A stretch of DNA of 53,943 bases from Flavobacterium sp. MC2016-06 (GCF_009711165.2 NZ_WMID02000036.1:1-53943); one strand, 5' to 3'. Shown: positions 17,022-26,555, counted from the first letter of the stretch. The notes: generated by a model not told the origin, from the sequence alone. Program-made: numbers and translations.

Positions 17022-17582
17022 TTACAAGTTCTCGATCTGAATGCGTTTTTTATCCTTCAGCTGTTTAAAATAGGTAGGCGTAAAACCAGTAATTTTCTTG
17101 AATTGATTGCTCAAATGTGCCACATTACTATAATTGAGTAAATCGGCAATTTCGCTTAACGAAAGTTCATTGTAAATCAATAACTCTTTTACTTTCTCTA
17201 TTTTTTGGCTGATAAAATACTTTTCGATAGTAGTATTTTCAATTTCCGAAAATAAATTGCTCAGCGAGCTGTAATCTTGGTTGAGGTTTTCAACTAGATA
17301 ATCGGACAAATTGATTTTAAGTTCATTGTTTTTATGATGAACCAAATCAATAATAAGCGTTTTTATTTTCTCGATTGTTTTACTTTTCTTATCATCAATC
17401 AAATCAAAACCTAAAGCATGCAGGTTTAGAAGTAAAACCTCTTTCTGATCTGGTGTGATTTCCTTTTGCAGTTCAACCTCACCCAATTCCACAGAAATAG
17501 TCTGAAGTCCAAGTTTTTCAAACTCAGACTTCACAACCATTTTACATCTGCCGCATACCATGTTCTTGATATAGAGCGTCAT
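17022..17582 (-). CDS. AraC-family regulator with HMA-like CxxC head
   Basis: The product has 186 residues. The first 65 look like a small ferredoxin-like metal domain with MVC10-GRC13 and the pattern of an HMA domain (ISVELGEVELQKEITPDQ). The C-terminal 100 residues are an AraC-type double helix-turn-helix ending in LSEIADLLNYSNVAHLSN and FKKITGFTPTYFKQLK. The natural reading is a cytoplasmic copper sensor that controls this cluster. It starts 3 bp after the DUF3347 gene, so the two are one operon. Metal binding by the two Cys is inferred from their spacing and the neighbours. Confidence 0.88.
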   Translation of the reverse strand: MTLYIKNMVCGRCKMVVKSEFEKLGLQTISVELGEVELQKEITPDQKEVLLLNLHALGFDLIDDKKSKTIEKIKTLIIDLVHHKNNELKINLSDYLVENLNQDYSSLSNLFSEIENTTIEKYFISQKIEKVKELLIYNELSLSEIADLLNYSNVAHLSNQFKKITGFTPTYFKQLKDKKRIQIENL

Positions 17583-17585
17583 AAT

Positions 17586-18116
17586 TTATTTGATCGTTTC
17601 TACCACATTACCGCAGGTAAGCATTGAAGAACCGTAATAAGGATTTTTAACCGCTTTTTCTTTGCTCAACCAATCAGCATCGGCCATAGGACAATATTGT
17701 TTGTAAATTGGCTGATCTGGATTTGAAACTTTTATAAGATCGTAAGTACTTTTAGATAAAGATTTAAAAGTCTCACGTTGTTTCTTAAGATCTTGGTTAG
17801 ATGAAATTGCTTTAGCATCAGCAGTCAATTTTTTTACAACTTTCATCCAAATAGTATGTTCGCTACTTTTTAATTTGTCCATTTTTACGTCACTAATTGC
17901 GGTTAGTAAAGAAGCAGCTTTCGCCGAAGTTAATTTAGCGTCACTTTTGATAAGCGCATCTTTTACGGCAAAATAATTGTCAAAAACAGATTGAAGCTGA
18001 CTAGAATCTGCAGCATCTGCTATAATTGTTTGAGATTTTGTTTCTTTTGCTGTAATTGTATTTACTGATAAAACTATTGTGATTGCTGCTAAAACAGCTG
18101 TAATTGCATTTTTCAT
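17586..18116 (-). CDS. Secreted DUF3347 protein
   Basis: The 176-residue protein has a signal peptide (about 1-23, MKNAITAVLAAITIVLSVNT) and a DUF3347 domain (LQSVFDNYFAVKDALIKSDA). The end carries QYCPMADADWLSKEK and NPYYGSSMLTCG. These Cys and Met residues are the conserved pattern seen in the domain when it is attached to CusB-like efflux proteins. A periplasmic copper-binding role is likely. It is the first gene of the operon with the CxxC AraC regulator. A short inverted repeat, TGACAG and CTGTCA (18208-18227), lies in its upstream region. Confidence 0.88.
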   Translation of the reverse strand: MKNAITAVLAAITIVLSVNTITAKETKSQTIIADAADSSQLQSVFDNYFAVKDALIKSDAKLTSAKAASLLTAISDVKMDKLKSSEHTIWMKVVKKLTADAKAISSNQDLKKQRETFKSLSKSTYDLIKVSNPDQPIYKQYCPMADADWLSKEKAVKNPYYGSSMLTCGNVVETIK

Positions 18117-18207
18117 TTTATATATTTTTAGAAAGGAATTTATAATTCCTGATTGAGTTTAAAAGTATTCGATTTTATTCATTAAAAACTAAATGTGTTT
18201 TTAGATT

Positions 18208-18227
18208 TGACAGTTTTATGGCTGTCA
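18208..18227. promoter_or_regulatory. Possible operator upstream of the DUF3347 gene
   Basis: TGACAG and CTGTCA are separated by 8 nt, about 90 bp before the DUF3347 start and just after the stop of the Cys-rich gene. It may bind a regulator or be part of a weak terminator. The function is not shown. Confidence 0.3.
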
Positions 18228-18239
18228 CAAATACAAATA

Positions 18240-18623
18240 TTATATTTTAGGTGGCTGCCAAATAGAAGTAAAACCATCAGAAATGCTGGTTTCGTTATAG
18301 TAAGTAATAGGTTTCTCTAAAGAGAAATTGAAAATTCGGTTTTGAAGATCAAAGTCGTTTGAAGTAGGAATGCTAAGTTGCAAAGATGAAGTTGTACAAT
18401 TGGTATGACTGCATTTTCCATCACATTCGTGTTTCTCTTTTTTAGAATTGTTCGTTTTCTTGCAGCAGTCTTTTGTACAACACCCTTTTTCTTGTTTCTC
18501 AGAAGCAATTTTTTCTTTGTGAGAAGTTTTTGAGTGATTGTTTCCACATGCAAAAGCACCACTCGGAATCAAAAAGAAACCAATTGCAGCTACTAAGAGT
18601 AATATGTGGACTTTTTTTATCAA
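18240..18623 (-). CDS. Secreted Cys/His-rich metal-binding protein
   Basis: The 127-residue product has a signal peptide (MIKKVHILLLVAAIGFFLIPSG...FAC, about 1-26). The next 55 residues carry many Cys, His and Lys: CGNNHSKTSHKE, KGCCTKDCCKK and HECDGKCSHTNC. The C-terminal 45 residues are a different, aromatic segment (ending SIWQPPK). It is placed upstream of the DUF3347/AraC pair and has its own -7 element. Binding of soft metals such as copper in the periplasm is likely from composition and neighbours, though no named domain is recognised. Confidence 0.82.
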   Translation of the reverse strand: MIKKVHILLLVAAIGFFLIPSGAFACGNNHSKTSHKEKIASEKQEKGCCTKDCCKKTNNSKKEKHECDGKCSHTNCTTSSLQLSIPTSNDFDLQNRIFNFSLEKPITYYNETSISDGFTSIWQPPKI

Positions 18624-18643
18624 AAGATAATTTGTTTACGTTA

Positions 18644-18651
18644 CAAATTTA
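18644..18651 (-). promoter_or_regulatory. -7 element for the Cys-rich gene
   Basis: The minus strand reads TAAATTTG, 20 nt before the start codon. Confidence 0.5.
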
Positions 18652-18693
18652 TATAAAAATATTTAGCTCTGATGCCTTTTAAGATATCAATAA

Positions 18694-19527
18694 CTAAAGC
18701 TTTTTAAAATCTGTAGGTTTCATGTTTTTTCGCTTCTTAAAATAATTAGACAAATGGCTTTCATCGGTAAACCCAAATTCATAAGCAATCTGTTTAATTG
18801 GTAATTGGTTATTGTGAATTCGTTTCTCTATTAAAGTAGTCCTTAAATTATTAATGTAATCACGATAACTAATAGCGAAAGTTCTTTTAAAATAAGCACT
18901 AAAGTATGTTTCAGCAATATTAAAATGATCTGAAATTATTTTGATCTGAACCAGTTTTGGCTGATAAATATTTTGATGAATGTAGGAGGTAATTTGTTCG
19001 TTGTCTATAGAATTTCCTTTTACGACAAGATTCATGCCGCGCATTGTTTCTTTTATTAATCCGAAAATAGAAAGGATTTGATAAAAAACGATTGGCGAGT
19101 TAGAAACATCGGTTTTACAATTATAAGCTGCAATATTATCGATTGTGTTTTTTAAAATCGTTTTACATGGATCATCCAATTTTAAAACCGTTTCTTTTAG
19201 TGTTTTATCACGCATAAAACTTTCGGGAGTATGAACCAGAAATTCATCGCAAGTAAGATTTTGTTTCGAATTAAAATAATTGTCTGTAAACTTAATATAA
19301 AAGAAACGAGTACTTTTTTTGATGTCAAAATAATGTTCGTCATCAGGAGAAATTACAAATAAATCACCTGTTTTATAAGGTAATAAATTGTTGTTTAAAT
19401 GATGAATGCCACTTCCTTTTTTGATATAAATGATTTCGTAATACGTATGTGTGTGCGGCGGAAGGTGAAATTTTTCATCTTCAAATTCATCAATTACAAG
19501 TGTTTGGAATTGATTTAATTTTGGCAT
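18694..19527 (-). CDS. AraC-family regulator with cupin sensor domain
   Basis: The 277-residue protein has an N-terminal cupin-like domain (HLPPHTHTYYEIIYIKKGSG, then GDLFVISPDDEHYF). The C-terminal AraC double HTH spans about 175-277 (PIKQIAYEFGFTDESHLSNY, then KKRKNMKPTDFKKL). It is divergent from the MFS exporter gene at 19631 with 103 bp between them, the usual layout for a regulator and the transporter it controls. The ligand is unknown. Confidence 0.92.
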   Translation of the reverse strand: MPKLNQFQTLVIDEFEDEKFHLPPHTHTYYEIIYIKKGSGIHHLNNNLLPYKTGDLFVISPDDEHYFDIKKSTRFFYIKFTDNYFNSKQNLTCDEFLVHTPESFMRDKTLKETVLKLDDPCKTILKNTIDNIAAYNCKTDVSNSPIVFYQILSIFGLIKETMRGMNLVVKGNSIDNEQITSYIHQNIYQPKLVQIKIISDHFNIAETYFSAYFKRTFAISYRDYINNLRTTLIEKRIHNNQLPIKQIAYEFGFTDESHLSNYFKKRKNMKPTDFKKL

Positions 19528-19552
19528 GATTTAAATTTACAAGTTTATATCG

Positions 19553-19593
19553 CAAATGTACAACTAAATTTTTGTAAAACCGGCTTAAATTTG
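19553..19593. promoter_or_regulatory. Divergent promoters of the AraC and MFS genes
   Basis: TAnnTTTG elements face both ways: TACATTTG on the minus strand at 19553-19560 and TAAATTTG on the plus strand at 19586-19593. They are 25 bp apart, so one bound regulator could affect both. Confidence 0.5.
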
Positions 19594-19630
19594 CCTCATA
19601 GAAAGTATTTCCCTTTCTAACTAAATCAAA

Positions 19631-20797
19631 ATGAAAAAAAGTCTTATTGCGCTGTCTCTTGGTGGATTAACAATCGGAATTACCGAATTTGTTATGATGG
19701 GTTTATTACCTGATATTGCTTCAGATATGAAAGTTACAATTCCCGTTGCTGGATATTTAATTTCTGCTTACGCACTTGGTGTTGTAATTGGAGCGCCTTT
19801 ATTGGTGATTATCGGGAGAAATTTTGCCCCTAAAAAAATGCTTCTTATTTTGGCTTTGATGTTAACGGTTTTTAATGCGTTTTCGATCATTGCACCCAAT
19901 TATAATTTTTTATTCGCTTCTAGATTTCTTTCAGGATTACCTCACGGCGCCTTTTTTGGAGTAGGAGCGGTAGTCGCAAGCCGTTTGGCAGACAAAGGCA
20001 AAGAAGCGCAGGCAATAGCGATTATGTTTTCGGGTTTAACTTTGGCCAATTTAATTGGAGTGCCAATTGGAACTTATATCGGACATAATTTTATCTGGCG
20101 TTATACCTTTATACTTATTGCTGTTGTGGGTATGCTTACATTATTGTTCATCTATTTATGGATGCCAAATCTAGAGAAAAATCAAAATGTAAATATGAAA
20201 ACACAATTGCAGTTTTTTAAGAAAATAGACGCTTGGCTTATTATAGGAATCACTGCAATTGGTTTTGGTGGATTGTTTGCTTGGATCAGTTACATTGCAC
20301 CATTATTAATTAATGTATCTAAATTTTCTCCAGAAGATGTTTCATATATCTTAATTCTAGCAGGATTTGGAATGGTTGTTGGGAATTTCTTAGGCGGTAA
20401 GCTCGCAGACAAATTTTCGCCAGCACCAACTACATTAGCATTATTGTTTGTAATGTCTATCGATTTAATTTTAGTTTACTTCTTCTCATCCAATCAATAT
20501 GTTTCTTTGTTTTTGACTTTCTTAACCGGAGCCATTTCTTTCTCTGTTATTGCGCCAATTCAAATGTTGATGATACGTACTGCAAAAGATGCTGAGATGA
20601 TTGCTTCTGCAGCACTTCAAGGAAGTTTTAATATCGGGAATGCTTTAGGCGCTTTTTTAGGAGGCTTACCTTTAGTAGCAGGATATAGTTATGCTTCGCC
20701 AAATCTTATTGGTGTAGCAATGTCAATTATCGGAATGATTATAACTTTAGTTTTAATGAGAAAACATAAAAGTAATTTACAATTGCAGCACGCTTAA
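19631..20797 (+). CDS. MFS transporter, AraJ/YdhP-like drug-H+ antiporter family
   Basis: The 388-residue protein has the 12 hydrophobic segments of the major facilitator superfamily. The pattern fits the sugar-efflux or DHA1 group: GGLTIGITEFVMMGLLPDIA at the first helix, RFLSGLPHGAFFGVGAVVA and LADKGKEAQAIAIMFSGLT. It would export a small molecule in exchange for protons. It is divergent from the AraC regulator gene. A terminator at 20821-20851 closes it as a single-gene unit. Confidence 0.92.
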   Translation: MKKSLIALSLGGLTIGITEFVMMGLLPDIASDMKVTIPVAGYLISAYALGVVIGAPLLVIIGRNFAPKKMLLILALMLTVFNAFSIIAPNYNFLFASRFLSGLPHGAFFGVGAVVASRLADKGKEAQAIAIMFSGLTLANLIGVPIGTYIGHNFIWRYTFILIAVVGMLTLLFIYLWMPNLEKNQNVNMKTQLQFFKKIDAWLIIGITAIGFGGLFAWISYIAPLLINVSKFSPEDVSYILILAGFGMVVGNFLGGKLADKFSPAPTTLALLFVMSIDLILVYFFSSNQYVSLFLTFLTGAISFSVIAPIQMLMIRTAKDAEMIASAALQGSFNIGNALGAFLGGLPLVAGYSYASPNLIGVAMSIIGMIITLVLMRKHKSNLQLQHA

Positions 20798-20820
20798 TTA
20801 CTTACTTTAAATTATTCGAG

Positions 20821-20851
20821 AGCCCTTAAATTTTTATTTGAGGGCTTTTTT
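20821..20851 (+). terminator. Terminator of the MFS gene
   Basis: AGCCCTTAAAT pairs with ATTTGAGGGCT (one G-T pair) and is followed by six T. Confidence 0.9.
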
Positions 20852-21062
20852 ATGCGCCGTTGCGAAATGTTTTTTAGGGATTAAGCAATAGATGAAAAAC
20901 GGATTCATTACTGTTTTGTTTAATCTTTAGAGAAATGTAAAAATGCCTTTTTTGACGCACCAAGTTCATAGATACTTGTATTATTTCCTTAAAAAACCTA
21001 ATCCTTAATATTTTCAATACAACAAAAAGATTAAGCTCTGATGAAATGATAATTTTTTTGAT

Positions 21063-21076
21063 TGTAATCGATTGTT
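21063..21076. promoter_or_regulatory. Secondary LacI-type half-palindrome
   Basis: TGTAATCGATTGTT matches 11 of 14 positions of the perfect palindrome at 21248-21261, about 185 bp upstream of it. It could be an auxiliary operator. The rest of the 20853-21452 gap is very AT-rich and shows no gene. Confidence 0.4.
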
Positions 21077-21239
21077 TTTTTTGATAAAATGAAACAATTC
21101 AATAAATAATAAAAATATATTTAATATTTATAGACTGTATAAATTACATATGTGATATAAAAAAGGTCTTTTATTTTTAATATGTAATTTATTTTATGAA
21201 TTTTTTATGAATTTTAATTTTTTATATCAAAAAAATATT

Positions 21240-21261
21240 TATGTTTGTGTAATCGATTACA
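21240..21261 (+). promoter_or_regulatory. -7 element joined to a LacI-type operator before susC
   Basis: TATGTTTG (21240-21247) fits TAnnTTTG and is followed at once by the perfect 14-bp palindrome TGTAATCGATTACA (21248-21261). The central CG and symmetric arms are typical of LacI-family operators. The predicted transcription start falls inside the palindrome, so binding should repress. The leader to the ATG at 21453 would be about 200 nt. Confidence 0.6.
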
Positions 21262-21452
21262 ACTTTTTCAAAAGCTTAAAAATAAAGGTGTTTTAAGAGA
21301 TGAAAATGCCATTAAACTCTAGCTATAGTTGAAAAAATGAAGCTTTTTGATATTGGAAAAGTTTTAGCGCAAACCAAAAAAAGACAAGAAGAAATATAAA
21401 AAGAACCACAAAAAACCACTAATAAACTAATTAATAACTTAAACAATTAACC

Positions 21453-24400
21453 ATGAATTTTAAAGATTTATTTAACAAAGGAGCAAATTATTGCTCTGCA
21501 GTTGTTTTCTTATTGTGTTTGCTGATGAGCAATCAAATGAGTGCGCAGACTGTAACACTAGAGGGGACGGTTAAAGACGCTGCAGGATTAACTTTGCCGG
21601 GTGTTAATATCGTAGAGAAAGGAACGAAGAATAGTGCTTCGACCGATTTTGACGGACAATACAAAATAAAAGTATCCAATCCCAAAGCGGTTTTGGTATT
21701 TTCATTTATAGGTTTTAAAAGTAAAGAAGTTACTGTTGAGGGTAAAACTAAAATAAATGTCTCTTTATCTGAAGATTCAAACAGCTTAAACGAAGTTGTT
21801 GTTATTGGATACGGAACATCAAAGAAATCCGATTTAACAGGAGCGGTTTCTACTATTTCAGGAAGCGATTTGAAAAAAGTACCAGTAGCAAATGTCGCTG
21901 AAGCTTTAACAGGTCGTATAGCAGGTGTGCAGGTAACCTCATCAGAAGGTTCTCCAGATGCAGAAATAAGAATTAGAGTTCGTGGTGGTGGTTCCCTTAC
22001 TCAAGATTCCTCACCTTTAATTATTGTAGATGGATTTCCAATAAATAGTATGAATGACATTTCTTCGTCTGATATTGACTCAATGACTGTTTTAAAAGAT
22101 GCTGCTTCAACTGCAATATACGGATCACGTGGTGCAAATGGAGTAATTCTTATTACAACAAAAAGTGGAAAAGATGGGAAAATTGCAGTAAACTTCAATA
22201 TGTTCTATGGTATGAAAAAGATGGCTAAAGAAATTGATGTCTTGTCGCCTGATGATTATACTAAATGGCAATACGAATATGCCTTACTGTCACAAACTGG
22301 AACAAAGGTAGCTTCTGATCCAACTTCATATACTAAGTATTTTGGAAATTGGCAAGATCAAGATATGTACAAAGGTTTAAAAGGAGACGATTGGCAAAAG
22401 CAAATTTTCGGACGTACTGGTGAGGTGCAAAGTCGTGATTTAGGAATTAGAGGTGGAACGGATAAGCTTAATTATAATTTTAATTTCGCTCATTATGATG
22501 AAAAGGCAATTATGATAGGTTCAAATTATAAAAGAAATAACCTTGCTTTAGCCTTAAAAAGTATAATTACCGATAAGATTGATGTTGCTTTTACTATGCG
22601 TTATTCAGATACAGAGATTGATGGTGGAGGAGTAAATGAACAAAATGAGAAGTCTTCTTCAGATTCACGTATGCGTACTATTGTTGGTTATGCGCCACTA
22701 CCAGTATCAGGTTTGACATCAGATGATACATCTGGAGATGGTTCAGATGTTTTAGTAAATCCTTTAAGATCTGTTTCTGATAATGATCGTCAACAGTTTC
22801 GTACGAACTATAATATGTTAGGAAGTTTTGGATGGGAGCTTGTAGATAATTTAAAATTGAAAGTAGATTTAGGTCTGGATAATTATAGCAATTTAGATTA
22901 TCGTTTTTATGGATTAACTACTTATTATGTAGCCAATGCTCCAATAGGTACATTGCAAGGTATGCCTGCGATGATTATGACAGATACTAAAGATAGACGT
23001 TTTAGAAATGCTAATACGTTGAATTATGACTTCAAAAAAATAATGGGAGAAGATCATCATTTGACTGCTCTTCTTGGAGAAGAAAGTATTAGCTATAGTT
23101 CAAATACGGTAACGTCTACTATTCATGGATACCCTAAGTTTTTTGATTTTGATAAAGCAAAAAAACTAACAACACAAGGAACGCCACAATCTGTTGATAA
23201 TTATTACAGTCCTGATGACAAATTATTATCGTTTTTCGGACGTGCAAATTACGATTACAAAAATCGCTACCTATTGTCAGCTACATTTCGAGCAGATGGA
23301 TCTAGTAAATTTTTAGAACAGAATCGTTGGGGTTATTTCCCAGCTGTTGCAGCAGGATGGAAAATTTCTGAAGAAAGCTTTTTAAAAGATAAAAACTGGA
23401 TAAGTCTTCTAAAAGTAAGAGCAAGTTATGGTGAAGCAGGAAATAATAATATACCTGTTGGACAGCAAATTCAAATTTTTCAATCTAGTTCAACGCCATG
23501 GATTAATGGAGTTACTAGTATTTGGGCGCCTTCAAAAACGATGCCTAATCCTGATTTGAAATGGGAAACAACAGTAACTCAGAATTTTGGTTTGGATTTT
23601 GCATTTTTCAAAAACCGCTTAAGTGGTAATTTTGATGTCTATAAAAATGTTACAAGTGATTTGTTAATCAATTTCCCTGTTCCAGGATCTGGATATGATT
23701 ATCAATATCGTAACATGGGAGAAACACAAAACACAGGTTTTGAAGCTACTATAAATATTGTTGCGATTGAAAAAGCCAAATACGGATTAAATTTCTCATT
23801 CAATATGGGAATAAACAAAAATCGTATTAACTCATTAGGTACGATGAACGATTTTGGACAAGCTACAGGTTGGGCTTCTTCTCAAATTGGAGATGATTAT
23901 CTTATAGCAGTTGGTTCTTCTTTAGGTTCTATGTATGGTTATAAAAATGATGGAAGATATGAAGTTTCAGACTTTGATTATGCTGGAGGAAAATATACTT
24001 TAAAAAGCGGTGTAATTAGTACAGCTACTACTTTAGTTGGAGATGGAAGTGCTCTTAAACCTGGAGACATGAAATTGAAAGATGTAAATGGAGACGGTAA
24101 AGTAGATATAAATGATAAAACAGTTATCGGGAATGTTAATCCTAAAAGCGCAGGTGGTTTTGTAATCAATGGAAATGCTTATGGATTTGATTTAATGGCA
24201 GCTTTTAACTGGAGTATTGGGAATGATATATATAATGCTGATAAAATCGAATTTTCAACGGCTACTGCTTCAGGACAGTATAAAAATTTAAATTCTACTA
24301 TGGCCGATGGAAAAAGATGGACAAATTTAGATCCAGCTTCAGGTCAATTAGTAACAGATCCTGCTGCTTTAACGGCTCTTAATGCTAATACGACTATGTG

Positions 24401-24695
24401 GTCTCCATATATGAGAACTGCAATATTTACGGATTGGGCAGTTGAGGATGCATCGTTTTTAAGATTAAATACTTTAACATTAGGGTATACAGCCCCTCAG
24501 ATGTTTACATCTAAACTTGGAGTTTCTAAATTGAGATTCTATCTGACAGCAAGCAATGTTTTTGTTTGGACTAACTATTCGGGTTCTGATCCAGAAGTTT
24601 CAACAAGAAGAAAAAATCCACTTACACCAGGGGTTGATTCAAGTCCTTATCCAAGAAGCAGACAAATGGTTTTTGGGATGAATCTTAATTTCTAA
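21453..24695 (+). CDS. susC-like: SusC/RagA TonB-dependent outer-membrane transporter
   Basis: The 1080-residue protein has a signal peptide (about 1-31). A CarboxypepD_reg-like domain follows (VTLEGTVKDAAGLTLPGVNI, about 33-110), then a TonB box region (NEVVVIGYGT), a plug domain (AEALTGRIAGVQV, then GSRGANGVILITTKSG), and a long beta-barrel ending in Phe. This is the usual length and order for SusC. It would import oligosaccharides with the SusD-like lipoprotein encoded 17 bp downstream. A LacI-type operator overlaps its predicted promoter. Confidence 0.96.
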   Translation: MNFKDLFNKGANYCSAVVFLLCLLMSNQMSAQTVTLEGTVKDAAGLTLPGVNIVEKGTKNSASTDFDGQYKIKVSNPKAVLVFSFIGFKSKEVTVEGKTKINVSLSEDSNSLNEVVVIGYGTSKKSDLTGAVSTISGSDLKKVPVANVAEALTGRIAGVQVTSSEGSPDAEIRIRVRGGGSLTQDSSPLIIVDGFPINSMNDISSSDIDSMTVLKDAASTAIYGSRGANGVILITTKSGKDGKIAVNFNMFYGMKKMAKEIDVLSPDDYTKWQYEYALLSQTGTKVASDPTSYTKYFGNWQDQDMYKGLKGDDWQKQIFGRTGEVQSRDLGIRGGTDKLNYNFNFAHYDEKAIMIGSNYKRNNLALALKSIITDKIDVAFTMRYSDTEIDGGGVNEQNEKSSSDSRMRTIVGYAPLPVSGLTSDDTSGDGSDVLVNPLRSVSDNDRQQFRTNYNMLGSFGWELVDNLKLKVDLGLDNYSNLDYRFYGLTTYYVANAPIGTLQGMPAMIMTDTKDRRFRNANTLNYDFKKIMGEDHHLTALLGEESISYSSNTVTSTIHGYPKFFDFDKAKKLTTQGTPQSVDNYYSPDDKLLSFFGRANYDYKNRYLLSATFRADGSSKFLEQNRWGYFPAVAAGWKISEESFLKDKNWISLLKVRASYGEAGNNNIPVGQQIQIFQSSSTPWINGVTSIWAPSKTMPNPDLKWETTVTQNFGLDFAFFKNRLSGNFDVYKNVTSDLLINFPVPGSGYDYQYRNMGETQNTGFEATINIVAIEKAKYGLNFSFNMGINKNRINSLGTMNDFGQATGWASSQIGDDYLIAVGSSLGSMYGYKNDGRYEVSDFDYAGGKYTLKSGVISTATTLVGDGSALKPGDMKLKDVNGDGKVDINDKTVIGNVNPKSAGGFVINGNAYGFDLMAAFNWSIGNDIYNADKIEFSTATASGQYKNLNSTMADGKRWTNLDPASGQLVTDPAALTALNANTTMWSPYMRTAIFTDWAVEDASFLRLNTLTLGYTAPQMFTSKLGVSKLRFYLTASNVFVWTNYSGSDPEVSTRRKNPLTPGVDSSPYPRSRQMVFGMNLNF

Positions 24696-24712
24696 TTTTA
24701 AATTATCACAAA

Positions 24713-26515
24713 ATGAAACATAAAATAATAATAGCGGGATTAGTTATTTCGAGTTTATTTAGTTCTTGCCAACAGTTTGAAGATGACTATTTAGATGCAC
24801 CTGCACAATCAACATTAGATGCGGCTTTGATTTTCTCAACAGCTGGACTTGCAAAAGGAGCTATTGATGGAATAAAAGTGCCATTTGCTGAAACGAATTC
24901 TTATAGAGGAAGATTCTTGCCATATTATGGATTAAATACAGATGTAGAATGGTATAATGCTTCGCAAACAGCAGGAGATAAAGCAGATTTGTGTGTTTAT
25001 GATGCAAAGCCAAGCAATACAGAAATGAATACTACCAATAATGCTTACTCGATGATGTTTTCAGGTATTGAACGTGCTAATGTTTGTATCAAAGGAATAC
25101 GTCAATATGGAAATCCTGCTGCAGGAACAGAAATGGGGCAGTTATTAGGAGAAGCTTTAACGTTAAGAGCTATTTACTATGCAGATTTAATTAAGGCGTG
25201 GGGAGATGTTCCGGCTCGTTTTGAACCTATTACTTCTGAAACTTTATACTTGCCTAAATCAAGTAGAGATATTCTTTATAAACAATTAATTGCAGACTTA
25301 GGTGAAGCATCAACATTGGTTGCATGGCCTAATGAAACTGCTTATACAACTACTGTAGAACATGTAAATAAAGCTTTTGTAAAAGCATTTAGAGCGCGTT
25401 TGGCTTTGGTTGCAAGTGGTTATCAACAATATCCAGATGGAGTAAGAAGAAGTAATGATCCAGAACTTTCGGTTGCGACTATGTACGCATTGGCATTAAA
25501 AGAATCTCGTGAAGTTATTCAAAGTGGTTCTGCTCATTTAGAATCTACTTTTGAAGGATTATGGAGAAAATACAATGAAGAAAATACTGCTGCTGGAGGA
25601 GAATCTCTTTGGGAGCTTCCTTTTGCTGATGGACGAGGAAGAATGCTATTTACTTTTGCTGTAAAACACACAGCAGCTAGTGATCAATTTCAAGCTAATG
25701 GAGCTAACCGTGGTGGAGTAGCAGGTCCATTACCATTTGTTTTCTATGATTATGATCAAGTAGATACTCGTAGAGATGTTACTTGTGTGCCTTATAAATA
25801 CGGCGCTGCCGTTAATAATGTTGCTAAACAAGAATTAAATACTCTAGATACGTGGTATTTTGGTAAATATCGTTACGAATGGATGAAACGTTACGTGACC
25901 TCTACTAATGATGATGGAGTGAATAAAATGTACATGCGTTACGCTGAGGTTCTTCTTATTGCTGCTGAAACAGCAAACGAATTAGAAGGTCCTGGAGCAG
26001 CGGCGCCTTATTTAAAAGAAATTCGTAGAAGATCATTTGCTTCTGCAGTTCAGGCTGAAAAAGTAGACAATTTTGTAAATGCTTTAACTAGTAAGGAAGC
26101 AATGTTTAATGCTCTTGTTGAAGAAAATAAATTTGAGTTTACTGGAGAAATGGAACGTAAACAAGCGCTTATTCGTTGGAATCTGCTTAAAACAAAACTA
26201 GATCAAGCAAAACAAAAAATGGCAAATTTAGCTGCTCATACAGGTGAATACGTTGATGTGCCGACAACTTTGTATTATAAATTTAAAGCAGATAATGTAT
26301 CTCTTGATATCTACGGATTAAATAGAGGTGAAAATGTAGATCCGGGAGCAGCATATTCATCTACTCCTTGGACATGGACTGGTACGACTGCAGATGTTAA
26401 GATTAATTCTTTGTACAAAGTAGGAGTTAATCCTGATAATAGACAATTCTGGCCAATATGGCAAGTATTTCTTGACGGAAGTAATGGACAATTAGTCAAT
26501 GATTACGGTTATTAA
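24713..26515 (+). CDS. susD-like: SusD/RagB glycan-binding lipoprotein
   Basis: The 600-residue protein has a lipobox (SSLFSSC, Cys about residue 19) and the RagB/SusD pattern: DDYLDAPAQSTLD, GIERANVCIKGI, GEALTLRAIYYADLIKAWGD, and near the end MYMRYAEVLLIAAETANELE and KFEFTGEMERKQALIRWNLL. It would sit on the outer membrane as the lid of the SusC pore and bind the glycan. It is co-transcribed with susC and the beta-helix lipoprotein gene. Confidence 0.95.
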   Translation: MKHKIIIAGLVISSLFSSCQQFEDDYLDAPAQSTLDAALIFSTAGLAKGAIDGIKVPFAETNSYRGRFLPYYGLNTDVEWYNASQTAGDKADLCVYDAKPSNTEMNTTNNAYSMMFSGIERANVCIKGIRQYGNPAAGTEMGQLLGEALTLRAIYYADLIKAWGDVPARFEPITSETLYLPKSSRDILYKQLIADLGEASTLVAWPNETAYTTTVEHVNKAFVKAFRARLALVASGYQQYPDGVRRSNDPELSVATMYALALKESREVIQSGSAHLESTFEGLWRKYNEENTAAGGESLWELPFADGRGRMLFTFAVKHTAASDQFQANGANRGGVAGPLPFVFYDYDQVDTRRDVTCVPYKYGAAVNNVAKQELNTLDTWYFGKYRYEWMKRYVTSTNDDGVNKMYMRYAEVLLIAAETANELEGPGAAAPYLKEIRRRSFASAVQAEKVDNFVNALTSKEAMFNALVEENKFEFTGEMERKQALIRWNLLKTKLDQAKQKMANLAAHTGEYVDVPTTLYYKFKADNVSLDIYGLNRGENVDPGAAYSSTPWTWTGTTADVKINSLYKVGVNPDNRQFWPIWQVFLDGSNGQLVNDYGY

Positions 26516-26555
26516 AAGCTTTGGAAACATTAATAAATTATAAGTTATTATATCG

